Source: Nitrospirales bacterium (lineage in GTDB: Bacteria; Nitrospirota; Nitrospiria; Nitrospirales; UBA8639). From it: a stretch of 60,477 nucleotides of DNA. This document shows positions 42,975 through 51,005 of the stretch, in pieces (position 1 is the stretch's first letter; each line of letters starts with the position of its first letter). Made by a program: the position numbers and the translations under genes. Under the pieces are notes generated by a model. The model was not told the origin of the DNA and searched no databases. It saw only the letters and a program-made list of their open reading frames with translations. The stretch spans positions 1-60,477 of the forward strand of contig WHTE01000003.1 of the NCBI GenBank assembly GCA_009377845.1, in the 5' to 3' direction.

Positions 42975-44492
42975 ATGCCCCATGTTTCAGAACAAGCGAA
43001 AAATCTGACCCAACCTGTTCCAACGCATCGTTTATCCAAAAGCCGATTCCTGGCAGGCTTGCAATGTGCCAAGCGGTTATATTTGGAAATCCATTCGCCC
43101 GAATTAGCCACGCCTCCCACCCCTGACCGTCGGGCTATCATGGACATGGGCACAGGAGTTGGAGTTGTGGCTCGTCAATATTTTCCTCATGGTGTCCTGG
43201 TTGAAGAAACGCATCGTCAAATCCCTTCAGCCCTTCTTCGAACGAGTGAACTCGTGAAGGATCCGGCAGTATCGGCGATTTTTGAAGGGGCGTTTGTGTG
43301 GCAGGGCATTCTAGTGCGTGTTGACATCTTGGAGCGGCTTGATTCAACGCGTTGGCGGCTGGTTGAAGTCAAGGCGACCTCAAAAGTGAAAGCTACACAT
43401 CTTGATGATCTGGCAATTCAGTCTGCCGTACTGGAGGGTTATGGCATTGAAGTCGCCGGGTGTTTTTTGATGCATCTCAATACACAGTATTCTTTTCTTG
43501 GTGGAGATCTGAATTTAGACGAAATGTTCGTCTTAGAAAATATGACGGAGGAGGTGCAGGCGCGCCGGCCATCCATTCAAGCACAACTTGAGAACATGTG
43601 GAATGCCTTGCGAGAGGCCACCCCACCAACTATTGCACCTGATAACCATTGTTATCAGCCCTATGAATGCCCGTTTTGGGATCATTGCACGAAAGATAAA
43701 CCGAGGCGGTGGGTGTTTCATCTCCCGGGCAGTTCGAAATTGCAAACGCTCCTGATGGAGGAGGGGATTGAAACGATTGATGAGATTCCCGACCATATTC
43801 AGTTGTCTTCGATTCAGCGACGTGTCAAAGATAATGCGGAATGGATCTCACCCCTTCTTCGGCCTCGTTTGCAGTCGGTCAGGTACCCGGTTCACCATTT
43901 AGATTTTGAAACCTTTATGCCGGCCATCCCCGCCTTTGCTCATACTCGTCCCTATCGACCGATTCCCTTTCAGTGGTCGAACCATATTGAATATCCTGAT
44001 GGCACGGTCGTGCATCATCATTATCTTTGCACCGATGGACGGGATCCTCGAGAAGAGGTGGCCATGAGTCTGTTGGAAAGTGTGGGGGAGGCGGGGACCA
44101 TTTGTGTGTATTCGGAGTATGAACGGTTTCTTCTCTTTGCGCTGGGAGATTTTCTTCCTCAATTGAAGTCTGCGCTTTCTAATGTGGTTTGCCGGTTGTG
44201 GGATCTCCTTTCGGTCATTCAGCAACATTATTATCATCCGGACTTTCACGGATCATATTCCATTAAAACGGTCTTGCCGGCTTTGGTTCCGACCTTGGCC
44301 TATGATGATTTAGCGATCCAAAACGGAGCAGTAGCTGCGGTGATGTACCAGAAAATGGTCTTTCTCGAAACGGACCTGATGGAGCGGGCTCACATCGCAC
44401 AAGCCTTGCATGAATACTGTGGCCGTGACACCTGGGCTATGGTTGAATTGAGACGGGTTCTGATGAATCGAGTAGGAAGTAGTCTTCCCTAA
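42975..44492 (+). CDS. DUF2779 protein with Cas4-like nuclease and exonuclease-like parts
   Basis: A 505-residue protein. The N-terminal region is PD-(D/E)XK/Cas4-like: LSKSRFLAGLQCAKRLYLE (first Cys), ILVRVDILER, LVEVKATSKVK (E-x-K catalytic), and a later C-x5-C-x5-C cluster around CYQPYECPFWDHC, giving the four Cys of an Fe-S cluster. The C-terminal half is a DUF2779 RNase-H-like region starting HHLDFETFMPAIPAF (DFE motif) and ending GRDTWAMVELRRVL. Enzymes of this shape are probably DNA exonucleases; the biological role is unknown. The ATG 42975 start is a choice among several (the frame is open from 42888). Confidence 0.8.
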   Translation: MPHVSEQAKNLTQPVPTHRLSKSRFLAGLQCAKRLYLEIHSPELATPPTPDRRAIMDMGTGVGVVARQYFPHGVLVEETHRQIPSALLRTSELVKDPAVSAIFEGAFVWQGILVRVDILERLDSTRWRLVEVKATSKVKATHLDDLAIQSAVLEGYGIEVAGCFLMHLNTQYSFLGGDLNLDEMFVLENMTEEVQARRPSIQAQLENMWNALREATPPTIAPDNHCYQPYECPFWDHCTKDKPRRWVFHLPGSSKLQTLLMEEGIETIDEIPDHIQLSSIQRRVKDNAEWISPLLRPRLQSVRYPVHHLDFETFMPAIPAFAHTRPYRPIPFQWSNHIEYPDGTVVHHHYLCTDGRDPREEVAMSLLESVGEAGTICVYSEYERFLLFALGDFLPQLKSALSNVVCRLWDLLSVIQQHYYHPDFHGSYSIKTVLPALVPTLAYDDLAIQNGAVAAVMYQKMVFLETDLMERAHIAQALHEYCGRDTWAMVELRRVLMNRVGSSLP

Positions 44493-44640
44493 GAAGGTTT
44501 CAAAATTCCGTTGACCCATCCGTCCATCGCTGCTAAAATTTTACTCATTCTGTCTTTTCCCGACTCCAGCGATAACTATGCCTGTGTACCAGATTTTCTG
44601 ACTTCTCACCACCGCACCTTTTCTTTAAAGGAAGTACCTG

Positions 44641-45093
44641 TTGAAGATCCTGGTATTACATGGGCCTAATCTGAATTTGCTCGGAACCCGGGAGCCTACC
44701 ATATATGGGGCAATGACCTTGGAGGAGTTGAATGCGTCACTCATCAAGCTGGGAATAGAATTAGGTGTGTCGATAGAAAGCCGGCAATCCAACGTGGAAG
44801 GGGAATTAGTCACCTGGATCCAGGAAGCGAAACAACGATTTGATGGCCTGGTGTTTAATCCTGCGGCCTATACCCATACGAGTATTGCCCTCCGGGATGC
44901 GATTGTGGGAGTGGAAATTCCTATGGTCGAAGTCCATTTATCCAATATCCATCGCCGGGAAAGTTTTCGACGGCGGTCCTACCTCGCCTCAGTTGCGCTT
45001 GGACAAATTTCTGGATTTGGACCACACAGTTACCTGCTTGGCCTGAGGGCGCTGGTTGACGCCCTTCAGCGGACGATACCACCACACAGTTAA
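44641..45093 (+). CDS. aroQ: Type II 3-dehydroquinate dehydratase
   Basis: A 150-residue enzyme of the shikimate pathway: [18 protein letters not shown] start, catalytic Tyr near 22, [29 protein letters not shown], and [15 protein letters not shown] with the catalytic His. It forms a dodecamer in the cytoplasm and removes water from 3-dehydroquinate. AAGGAAG precedes the TTG start at 44641. It is the first of the tightly spaced run aroQ, efp, accB, accC, thiE. Confidence 0.93.
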   Translation: MKILVLHGPNLNLLGTREPTIYGAMTLEELNASLIKLGIELGVSIESRQSNVEGELVTWIQEAKQRFDGLVFNPAAYTHTSIALRDAIVGVEIPMVEVHLSNIHRRESFRRRSYLASVALGQISGFGPHSYLLGLRALVDALQRTIPPHS

Positions 45094-45131
45094 ATTTTTT
45101 GGTCACTTTTTTTGTTGAGGAGTTGGATGAC

Positions 45132-45692
45132 GTGATTACGACCGGAGATTTTCGAAATGGGGCGCGCTTGGAGCTGGATGGGCAACCCTATTATATTGTG
45201 GAATTTCAACATGTAAAACCGGGGAAAGGCGGAGCGTTTGTTCGAACGAAACTGAAGGGATATAAAACGGGTAATGTCATTGATCGAACGTTTCGATCCG
45301 GAGAGAAATTCGAGGAGCCCAATCTGGAAGAATGCGAAATGCAGTTTCTCTATAGCGCGGGAGAAGAGTATTCGTTCATGGATATCAGCAGTTTTGAGCA
45401 GTTTACCTATCCCAAAAGCCAATTGGGTGACAACGTCGATTTGCTCAAGGAAAATACGGTCGTCAAAATCCTGTTGTATCATGATGAACCGATCGCGGTG
45501 GAGTTGCCGGTTTTTATGGAGTTGAAAGTCGTGGAAACCGACCCCGGTATCCGTGGAGATACGGCATCTGGTGGGACCAAGTTGGCGACCGTCGAGACCG
45601 GTGCCGCGGTGAAAGTGCCCCTCTACCTGGAAGCCGGGGAAGTCATCAAAATTGATACGAGGACGCGCGCCTATGTCGAACGGGTCCGGTAA
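45132..45692 (+). CDS. efp: Elongation factor P
   Basis: A 186-residue EF-P: ITTGDFRNGARLELDG, then KPGKGGAFVRTKLKG with the modification-loop lysine K32 (PGKGG), and C-domains ending IKIDTRTRAYVERV. EF-P relieves ribosome stalling at proline runs. Because the loop Lys is standard, modification by EpmA-type beta-lysylation or another route is possible, but no epmA/B genes are seen here. The GTG 45132 with GAGGAG upstream gives the family-standard start; an in-frame start at 45099 would add 11 residues. Confidence 0.93.
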   Translation: MITTGDFRNGARLELDGQPYYIVEFQHVKPGKGGAFVRTKLKGYKTGNVIDRTFRSGEKFEEPNLEECEMQFLYSAGEEYSFMDISSFEQFTYPKSQLGDNVDLLKENTVVKILLYHDEPIAVELPVFMELKVVETDPGIRGDTASGGTKLATVETGAAVKVPLYLEAGEVIKIDTRTRAYVERVR

Positions 45693-45740
45693 TCCGGTAT
45701 CCGTGTCCTGCCCTACATGGTATTTACAAACTAGGAGACT

Positions 45741-46208
45741 ATGGCTGATTCATCCAGAAGAGAAATCGAAGACCTTATCGAAGTGTTAAATCTGTACCAC
45801 CTGACCGAGTTGGAATTCGAAAAAAAAGGCGTACGGATACGCATCAGGCGGGATCATGTGCCGGCTGTTTCTTCCCACCAGGTGGAAATATCGAAGACAG
45901 CAGAAGCTGTTTCCCTGCCGGAGAAGCAAGTTCCATTCCTTTCTGCTGAATCCGCGCATTTCCTGACTGTGACCTCACCTATTGTCGGGACCTTCTATCG
46001 GTCCCCCTCTCCTGATACGGATCCCTATGTGGAAGAAGGTGATATCGTCAAAAAGGGGCAAGTGCTCTGCATTGTCGAAGCCATGAAACTTATGAATGAA
46101 ATTGAGGCCGAAACCGACGGCAAAATTGTGAAAATTCTCGTGGAAAGCACGACTCCGGTTGAGTTCGGCCAGCCGCTGTATTTGATTGATCCGTTGTCAG
46201 GGTCTTGA
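45741..46208 (+). CDS. accB: Biotin carboxyl carrier protein of acetyl-CoA carboxylase
   Basis: A 155-residue BCCP. An N-terminal helical region (IEDLIEVLNLYHLTELEFEKK), a charged linker, and a C-terminal biotinyl domain TSPIVGTFYRSPSPD with the biotin-accepting K116 in EAMKLMNEI. It carries CO2 between the AccC and AccAD active sites in malonyl-CoA synthesis. It lies 91 bases before accC. Confidence 0.93.
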   Translation: MADSSRREIEDLIEVLNLYHLTELEFEKKGVRIRIRRDHVPAVSSHQVEISKTAEAVSLPEKQVPFLSAESAHFLTVTSPIVGTFYRSPSPDTDPYVEEGDIVKKGQVLCIVEAMKLMNEIEAETDGKIVKILVESTTPVEFGQPLYLIDPLSGS

Positions 46209-46299
46209 GCCCGTTTTTTTCTTTCAATGAATGCGAGAACGGATTGCCCTTGAGGAATACGATGCCTTTCTGGGAGTCTTCTTTATCTAAGGATGCAAC

Positions 46300-47649
46300 G
46301 TGTTTAAAAAAAATTCTTATTGCGAATCGGGGAGAAATTGCACACGGGTGATTCGCGCGTGCCGGGAATTGGGCATTCGCACCGTCGCCATTCATTCCGA
46401 CGTTGATGCACAATCTCTGCATGTCCGTTACGCGGACGAACATGTATGCGTAGGGCCGGCCGAAGGCGGACTCAGCTACCGCAATATTCCGAATGTGTTG
46501 AGTGCGGCGGAAATCACAGGAGTGGATGCGATTCACCCGGGGTATGGCTTTTTAGCTGAAAATGCCCATTTTGCCGAAGTGTGTGAGTCGATTGGCATCA
46601 CCTTTATTGGACCCACTTCTGAACATATTGCCTTGCTCAGCGATAAATCAAAAGCCCGTGCCCACATGAAGAATCGGGGGATCCCCGTTTTACCGGGGAG
46701 CGATGGTGAAATTGACGATCCCAAGACCTGTGTCGCTATTGCCAAAAAACTCGGTTTCCCCGTCATTGTGAAAGCGTCAGCTGGCGGCGGGGGGCGAGGG
46801 ATGCGGGTAGTCGGGCATGAAGAAGAATTGCTCCCGGCTATTGAAGCGGCTCAATTGGAAGCGCAAGCGGCGTTCGGGCATGGCGGCGTATATCTCGAGC
46901 GATTTTTTGAAGATCCACGGCACATCGAATTTCAAATTATGGCTGATAACCATGGGCATGTCGTGCATTTCCATGAACGAGATTGTTCCATCCAGCGGCG
47001 ATACCAAAAGGTGCTGGAGGAATCTCCGTCTCCCGCTTTGGACGACGCGATACGGCGAAAAATGGGGCAGGTTGCGGTTGAGGCTATCAAATCGGTGAAG
47101 TATCGCAATGCCGGGACCGTCGAGTTTCTCATGGATCAAAACGGAAAATTTTATTTCATGGAAGTGAACACCCGGATTCAAGTCGAGCATCCGGTCACGG
47201 AAATGGTCACGGGAATTGACCTGATTAAAGAACAAATTCGCATTGCGGCTGATCAGGAACTTTCCTATCGACAAAAAGATATTCAATTGGTCGGGCATGC
47301 GATCGAATGCCGGATCAATGCCGAATGTCCGGACCGATTAACCCCTAGCCCCGGCACGATCACGAAGTTCTGTCCCCCCGGCGGACCCGGCATACGAGTC
47401 GATACGGCGATGGACACCACCGGTATTGTGCATCCGTATTATGACTCGATGATTGCGAAGCTTATTGCCTTTGGACGAGATCGAGAGGAAGCCATGGCTC
47501 GTACCCGCCGTGCATTGGATGAATTTGTGATTGAAGGGATTAAAACCAGCATTCCTCTCCATCGGCGGATTCTTGATCATCCGGATTTTCAAAAGGGTCC
47601 AGTGTCTACGAGATTTTTGGACCGGCTTCTGGCATTACAGTCCGCATGA
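46300..47649 (+). CDS. accC: Biotin carboxylase with an out-of-frame N-terminus
   Basis: A 449-residue biotin carboxylase. KASAGGGGRGMRVV (ATP grasp), HFHERDCSIQRRYQK, EVNTRIQVEHPVTEM and SMIAKLIAFGRDREEA are intact. Only the first 16 residues disagree with the family: from GTG 46300 one reads VFKKNSYCESGRNCTRVIR. Dropping one A from the eight at 46306-46313 gives VFKKILIANRGEIA, exactly the conserved start, but that frame stops at TGA 46348-46350; the conserved part then resumes in the original frame at RVIRACRELGIRT. So one extra base and one missing base (near 46340) compensate. AAGGA at 46290 precedes the start. Confidence 0.9.
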   Translation: MFKKNSYCESGRNCTRVIRACRELGIRTVAIHSDVDAQSLHVRYADEHVCVGPAEGGLSYRNIPNVLSAAEITGVDAIHPGYGFLAENAHFAEVCESIGITFIGPTSEHIALLSDKSKARAHMKNRGIPVLPGSDGEIDDPKTCVAIAKKLGFPVIVKASAGGGGRGMRVVGHEEELLPAIEAAQLEAQAAFGHGGVYLERFFEDPRHIEFQIMADNHGHVVHFHERDCSIQRRYQKVLEESPSPALDDAIRRKMGQVAVEAIKSVKYRNAGTVEFLMDQNGKFYFMEVNTRIQVEHPVTEMVTGIDLIKEQIRIAADQELSYRQKDIQLVGHAIECRINAECPDRLTPSPGTITKFCPPGGPGIRVDTAMDTTGIVHPYYDSMIAKLIAFGRDREEAMARTRRALDEFVIEGIKTSIPLHRRILDHPDFQKGPVSTRFLDRLLALQSA

Positions 47650-48299
47650 CCGCCGACCGCAATACCCGCGTTGTTTTTCCCACCACGTTTACGGGATTCT
47701 ATCTGATTTTGGATGAAAGCTGGGCGTCGCGTTGTTCGTTGGTTGAGGTGTTGTGTGAAGCTGGTGAGGCAGGGGTGAAGCTGGTGCAATATCGCAATAA
47801 GATGGGATCGATGAAACAGGCCTACGTGGCGGCTCACACACTTCGGCGTGCAGCCGGGGAGTGGACCATGGCCTTTATTGTGAATGATCGGTGTGATTTG
47901 GCCTTAGCCGTAGAGGCTGACGGCGTACATCTTGGTCAGACCGATCTTCCTTTACTCCTGGCACGAAAGGTGGTGGGGAATACGATGTGCATTGGCGTCT
48001 CCACTCACAATCCTGAACAGGTGCGAATGGCCTCGGAAGAAGGGGCGGATTATCTAGGATTTGGCCCGATTTTTTCGACAGGAACCAAAGCGAACCCTGA
48101 GCCGGTAGTGGGAATTGAGGGAATTTCCGGTATTCGAGGACTGACCACACTTCCGGTTGTTGCTATTGGGGGGATCACCCCGGATTCTGTTCCAGCACTC
48201 CGAGCGGCAGGTGCTAATGGCGTGGCTGTCGCTTCAGCAATACTCAATGCGGTTGATCGACCAAGAATGTTTTCTCAATTTATGGCAACTTTTCAATGA
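47646..48299 (+). CDS. thiE: Thiamine-phosphate synthase
   Basis: A 217-residue TIM-barrel enzyme that joins hydroxymethylpyrimidine diphosphate and thiazole phosphate. FYLILDESW start, GVKLVQYRNK with catalytic residues, FIVNDRCDLALAVEADGVHLG, IGVSTHNPEQVRMASEEGADY, GFGPIFSTGTKAN and the C-terminal VAIGGITPDSVPALRAAGANG. Its ATG overlaps the accC stop (ATGA), so translation is coupled. Its last 20 bases overlap the 3' end of bioD on the opposite strand. Confidence 0.93.
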   Translation: MTADRNTRVVFPTTFTGFYLILDESWASRCSLVEVLCEAGEAGVKLVQYRNKMGSMKQAYVAAHTLRRAAGEWTMAFIVNDRCDLALAVEADGVHLGQTDLPLLLARKVVGNTMCIGVSTHNPEQVRMASEEGADYLGFGPIFSTGTKANPEPVVGIEGISGIRGLTTLPVVAIGGITPDSVPALRAAGANGVAVASAILNAVDRPRMFSQFMATFQ

Positions 48300-49026
48300 G
48301 ATGACTGGCCAACCGTTGAATCTCCGGATGGTTGGCTAGCGTTTCCACTCCCTTTCGCCAATGTGTCTGCAGGGTCTCCTGAAATCCCACCGGGCCAAAA
48401 ACGGGCACAGTCGACAATTCCCGAATCAGTTCAACCGTCGAGGTTTGTTGCTGGCGTCTGCTAGAGGTGCGAGTATGTGAAACGGGTTCATTCAGGGCGA
48501 TTCCGCACGTCTTGATTCCGACACCCTGAAGAGCTTCCAAGGTCAGGAGAAGGTGATTCACGCTGCCCAAGCTCGTGCGTCCGACCACCAAAGCAGGAAG
48601 ATTCAGTGTAACCATCAAGTCTCGCATGGTGTGTGTTGGTGTGATTGGAGTAAAAACCCCTCCTGCTCCTTCTACGAATAACAATGAATAATGTCGAGTC
48701 ATGTCGTGAAAGCAGGAAACAATCCGAGACACGTCGATGGTTGTTCCGGCTTCCCGCGCGCAAGCTAAGGGGGCAAGGGGTTGAGGAAAGGCATAGAGAC
48801 AGATTGAAGCGAATGGGGGAGGAGGAGAAAGCAGGCTCCGGAGGCGGTCAGTATCGGAATGCTCTTGCCGTTGAGGATCCATGCCCGTCTCAACCGGCTT
48901 CATCACGCCCACTCGTTGTCCTCTTTGTTGCAACGCCAGAGTCAACGCCGCAGTGATGGTCGTTTTCCCCACCCCGGTGTCGGTCGCCGTCATGAATATG
49001 GCTAGTTTGTCAGATTGAGAGCTCAT
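48280..49026 (-). CDS. bioD: Dethiobiotin synthetase
   Basis: A 248-residue ATP-dependent enzyme closing the ureido ring from DAPA and CO2. FMTATDTGVGKTTITAAL is the P-loop, VMKPVETGMDP the substrate region, FVEGAGGVFTPI the conserved Glu-Gly-Ala-Gly motif, and VGRTSLGSVNHLLLTLEAL follows. It is convergent with thiE by 20 bases and 28 bases downstream of the SDR gene on the same strand. Confidence 0.92.
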   Translation of the reverse strand: MSSQSDKLAIFMTATDTGVGKTTITAALTLALQQRGQRVGVMKPVETGMDPQRQEHSDTDRLRSLLSPPPPFASICLYAFPQPLAPLACAREAGTTIDVSRIVSCFHDMTRHYSLLFVEGAGGVFTPITPTHTMRDLMVTLNLPALVVGRTSLGSVNHLLLTLEALQGVGIKTCGIALNEPVSHTRTSSRRQQQTSTVELIRELSTVPVFGPVGFQETLQTHWRKGVETLANHPEIQRLASHLIEKLP

Positions 49027-49054
49027 GATAGGAGAGGCTGAAGAATCGATAGAG

Positions 49055-49780
49055 CTACCAGATCCGGCTATCCAGATTCCACACTTGCCCGGAAGTGTCC
49101 GGCGATAAGGCCAAGTGGTAGACAGAATTGGCCATGTCTTTCAGAGACGGAGTCCGGCGAAGGGTATGGATGCGGTGCTCCATGACCGAATGTAATCCAG
49201 GTTCTGATAAGGGCGAAAGGTGCCATCCTGGGAAAATAACATTCACCCGAATATTGAAGGCTCCCCATTCGTGTGCGGTTGTTCGCATCAATCCAATCAA
49301 GCCTGCCTTGGATGCCGCATAGGCGGCCTGGCCTGCGATTCCTTGTTCACCGGAAAGAGAACCCACCAAAATGACAGCCCCATCCTTTTGCTGTTCAAAG
49401 ATGGGGGCGACGGCTTTGAGCACATGATAGGCTCCGGTAAGATTGAATTGAAGCGTGCGGGTCCATTCCTGAGGGGAAGTTTTGACTAACAGCGTCGAAG
49501 AGCCCACACCGACGGCCCACACCAACACATTGAGGAAGCTATGCGACTGCATGAAATCCTGCAAGGTGTCGCAAACCTGTGAGGAAATGGCTACGTCGGC
49601 CTGATACAGAGAACTCTTTCCCCCGGCTTTCTGAATGGTTGTGGCAGTTTCTATGGCAGCCGATTGATGTTGGTGATAATGAATGCCTACCGTCCACCCC
49701 TGTTGGCCAAATGCAGTCGCAATGGCTCCACCGATGACTCCGGATCCCCCAAACACCATCACGTTCGAAGGTTTATTCAC
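49055..49780 (-). CDS. SDR-family reductase (FabG-like)
   Basis: A 241-residue classical short-chain dehydrogenase. FGGSGVIGGAIATAF is a shortened TGxxxGxG, AVGVGS the NNAG-like strand, and GSLSGEQGIAGQAAYAASKAG carries Ser-Tyr-x3-Lys. It resembles 3-oxoacyl-ACP reductases. Because it is the upstream gene of bioD with only 28 bases between, it may act in pimeloyl/biotin synthesis in place of or besides FabG; this is positional inference. Substrate not determined. Confidence 0.85.
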   Translation of the reverse strand: MNKPSNVMVFGGSGVIGGAIATAFGQQGWTVGIHYHQHQSAAIETATTIQKAGGKSSLYQADVAISSQVCDTLQDFMQSHSFLNVLVWAVGVGSSTLLVKTSPQEWTRTLQFNLTGAYHVLKAVAPIFEQQKDGAVILVGSLSGEQGIAGQAAYAASKAGLIGLMRTTAHEWGAFNIRVNVIFPGWHLSPLSEPGLHSVMEHRIHTLRRTPSLKDMANSVYHLALSPDTSGQVWNLDSRIW

Positions 49781-50090
49781 TGTTCCGACTGCCTACTTGC
49801 GATAAGTTTCATATGCACCTGGCGAATAAGCTTGCAGCCCATCTGTACAGCGGGAATCGAACGATGGCTCTGAGGAGGGAATTGACAGAATTGGTGAGAC
49901 CTTGTACTGAATATCATTTGGGCTCCTTGATGCCTAGTCTGCACAGGTGGAAAAAATTGTCAATCCTTTAACGGTCAGTAAGGTGGAATCAAATCTTTTT
50001 TAAGTAGAATTTTACCATGCTCGCAGATCTTTGAGTGGTGTCTTGCCGGTTTTGATGGTCCTATGGTAGGTTCAGACCATATTCCTGCCT
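49781..50090. other. Divergent intergenic region
   Basis: About 310 bases between the SDR start and a secreted-protein gene on the other strand. No gene or BirA-type palindrome is visible. It should hold two outward promoters. Confidence 0.4.
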
Positions 50091-51005
50091 ATGAATAACT
50101 CCTTCGAATCTTTTGGATTTCTCTCCAGAGCTGGAGTATTGGTGTTTTTGGCGCTTTCCTTTGTGAGCCTCCCCGCCATCGTCCATTCCGCTGATTCCTC
50201 GAAGTTTGTGGTGGATAAAATCCATGAATATTTCCCGGATCATGTGGGGAATGAATGGGTGTACCAGGGTACGATGATCGAAGGGGGTATGGTTCACATT
50301 GGGGATAAGGATACACGGTTTACGAATGTCTCAAAAGTGACGGGTGAAGAAACTCTGGATGGGGTGGTGGTGACCGTTTTCCACGATACCAATCCTGGCA
50401 ATCAGGGGCCGTCGGATAGTTATTATCGGCGGGATGCTGCAGGGATCCGGTATTATGGGTCGAAACCCGGCACCCCGTTGGAGCGCCAACTGGTGCCATA
50501 TCAAATAGTGCGGTTTCCCTTGGAGGTGTCCAGTTCTTTCGAGCAATTGAACAGAAAAGGCCTGGACTTGGGAATGGACGTGGATCGGGATGGAGAAAAA
50601 GAGAAGGTGGATATTATGGCGGTGGTATCCGTTCAAGGGCAAGAGACGGTGATCGTGCCAGCTGGGGTGTATCACGAAGCCATTCGTCTTGAAGCCAAAA
50701 TGATCATGAATGTGCATTTGTCTGAAAGTGGTGAGTCAATTCAGGGAACGGATACCATGACGGCGTGGTTTGCGCGAGGGGTGGGATTGCTCAAATACAT
50801 CGAACGTCAAACGATTCCTTCGGTTCGAAGTCAGAATGAACGGATGATTGAAGTGATTGAAGAATTGGAAAAGGTGACCTTGGCCTCTGATGTCGCCTTA
50901 TTGGGTCGGAGCAAAGCCCCGGCGAAGCGTGTTTTCCGTGACGATCTTTTCCACCATGAACTGCTCAAGATATCCGCCCCCTCCCGCCTTCCGGCCCATT
51001 CCTGA
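50091..51005 (+). CDS. Secreted protein of unknown function
   Basis: A 304-residue protein with a signal peptide ending near VSLPAIVHSADS. The mature part alternates strands and charged turns (FPDHVGNEWVYQGTMIEGG, FPLEVSSSFEQLN, MDVDRDGEKEKVDIMAVVSVQ, WFARGVGLLKYIERQT), a layout seen in exported beta-sandwich proteins of unknown role. Not recognised as a named family. Its last 108 bases lie over the 3' end of putA on the opposite strand. Start ATG 50091 has no strong ribosome site. Confidence 0.65.
   Translation: MNNSFESFGFLSRAGVLVFLALSFVSLPAIVHSADSSKFVVDKIHEYFPDHVGNEWVYQGTMIEGGMVHIGDKDTRFTNVSKVTGEETLDGVVVTVFHDTNPGNQGPSDSYYRRDAAGIRYYGSKPGTPLERQLVPYQIVRFPLEVSSSFEQLNRKGLDLGMDVDRDGEKEKVDIMAVVSVQGQETVIVPAGVYHEAIRLEAKMIMNVHLSESGESIQGTDTMTAWFARGVGLLKYIERQTIPSVRSQNERMIEVIEELEKVTLASDVALLGRSKAPAKRVFRDDLFHHELLKISAPSRLPAHS

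Noticed and set aside
49840-49900. Segment GGGAATCGAACGATGGC resembling a minus-strand tRNA T-arm
   Set aside because: No acceptor stem or anticodon arm could be folded around it.
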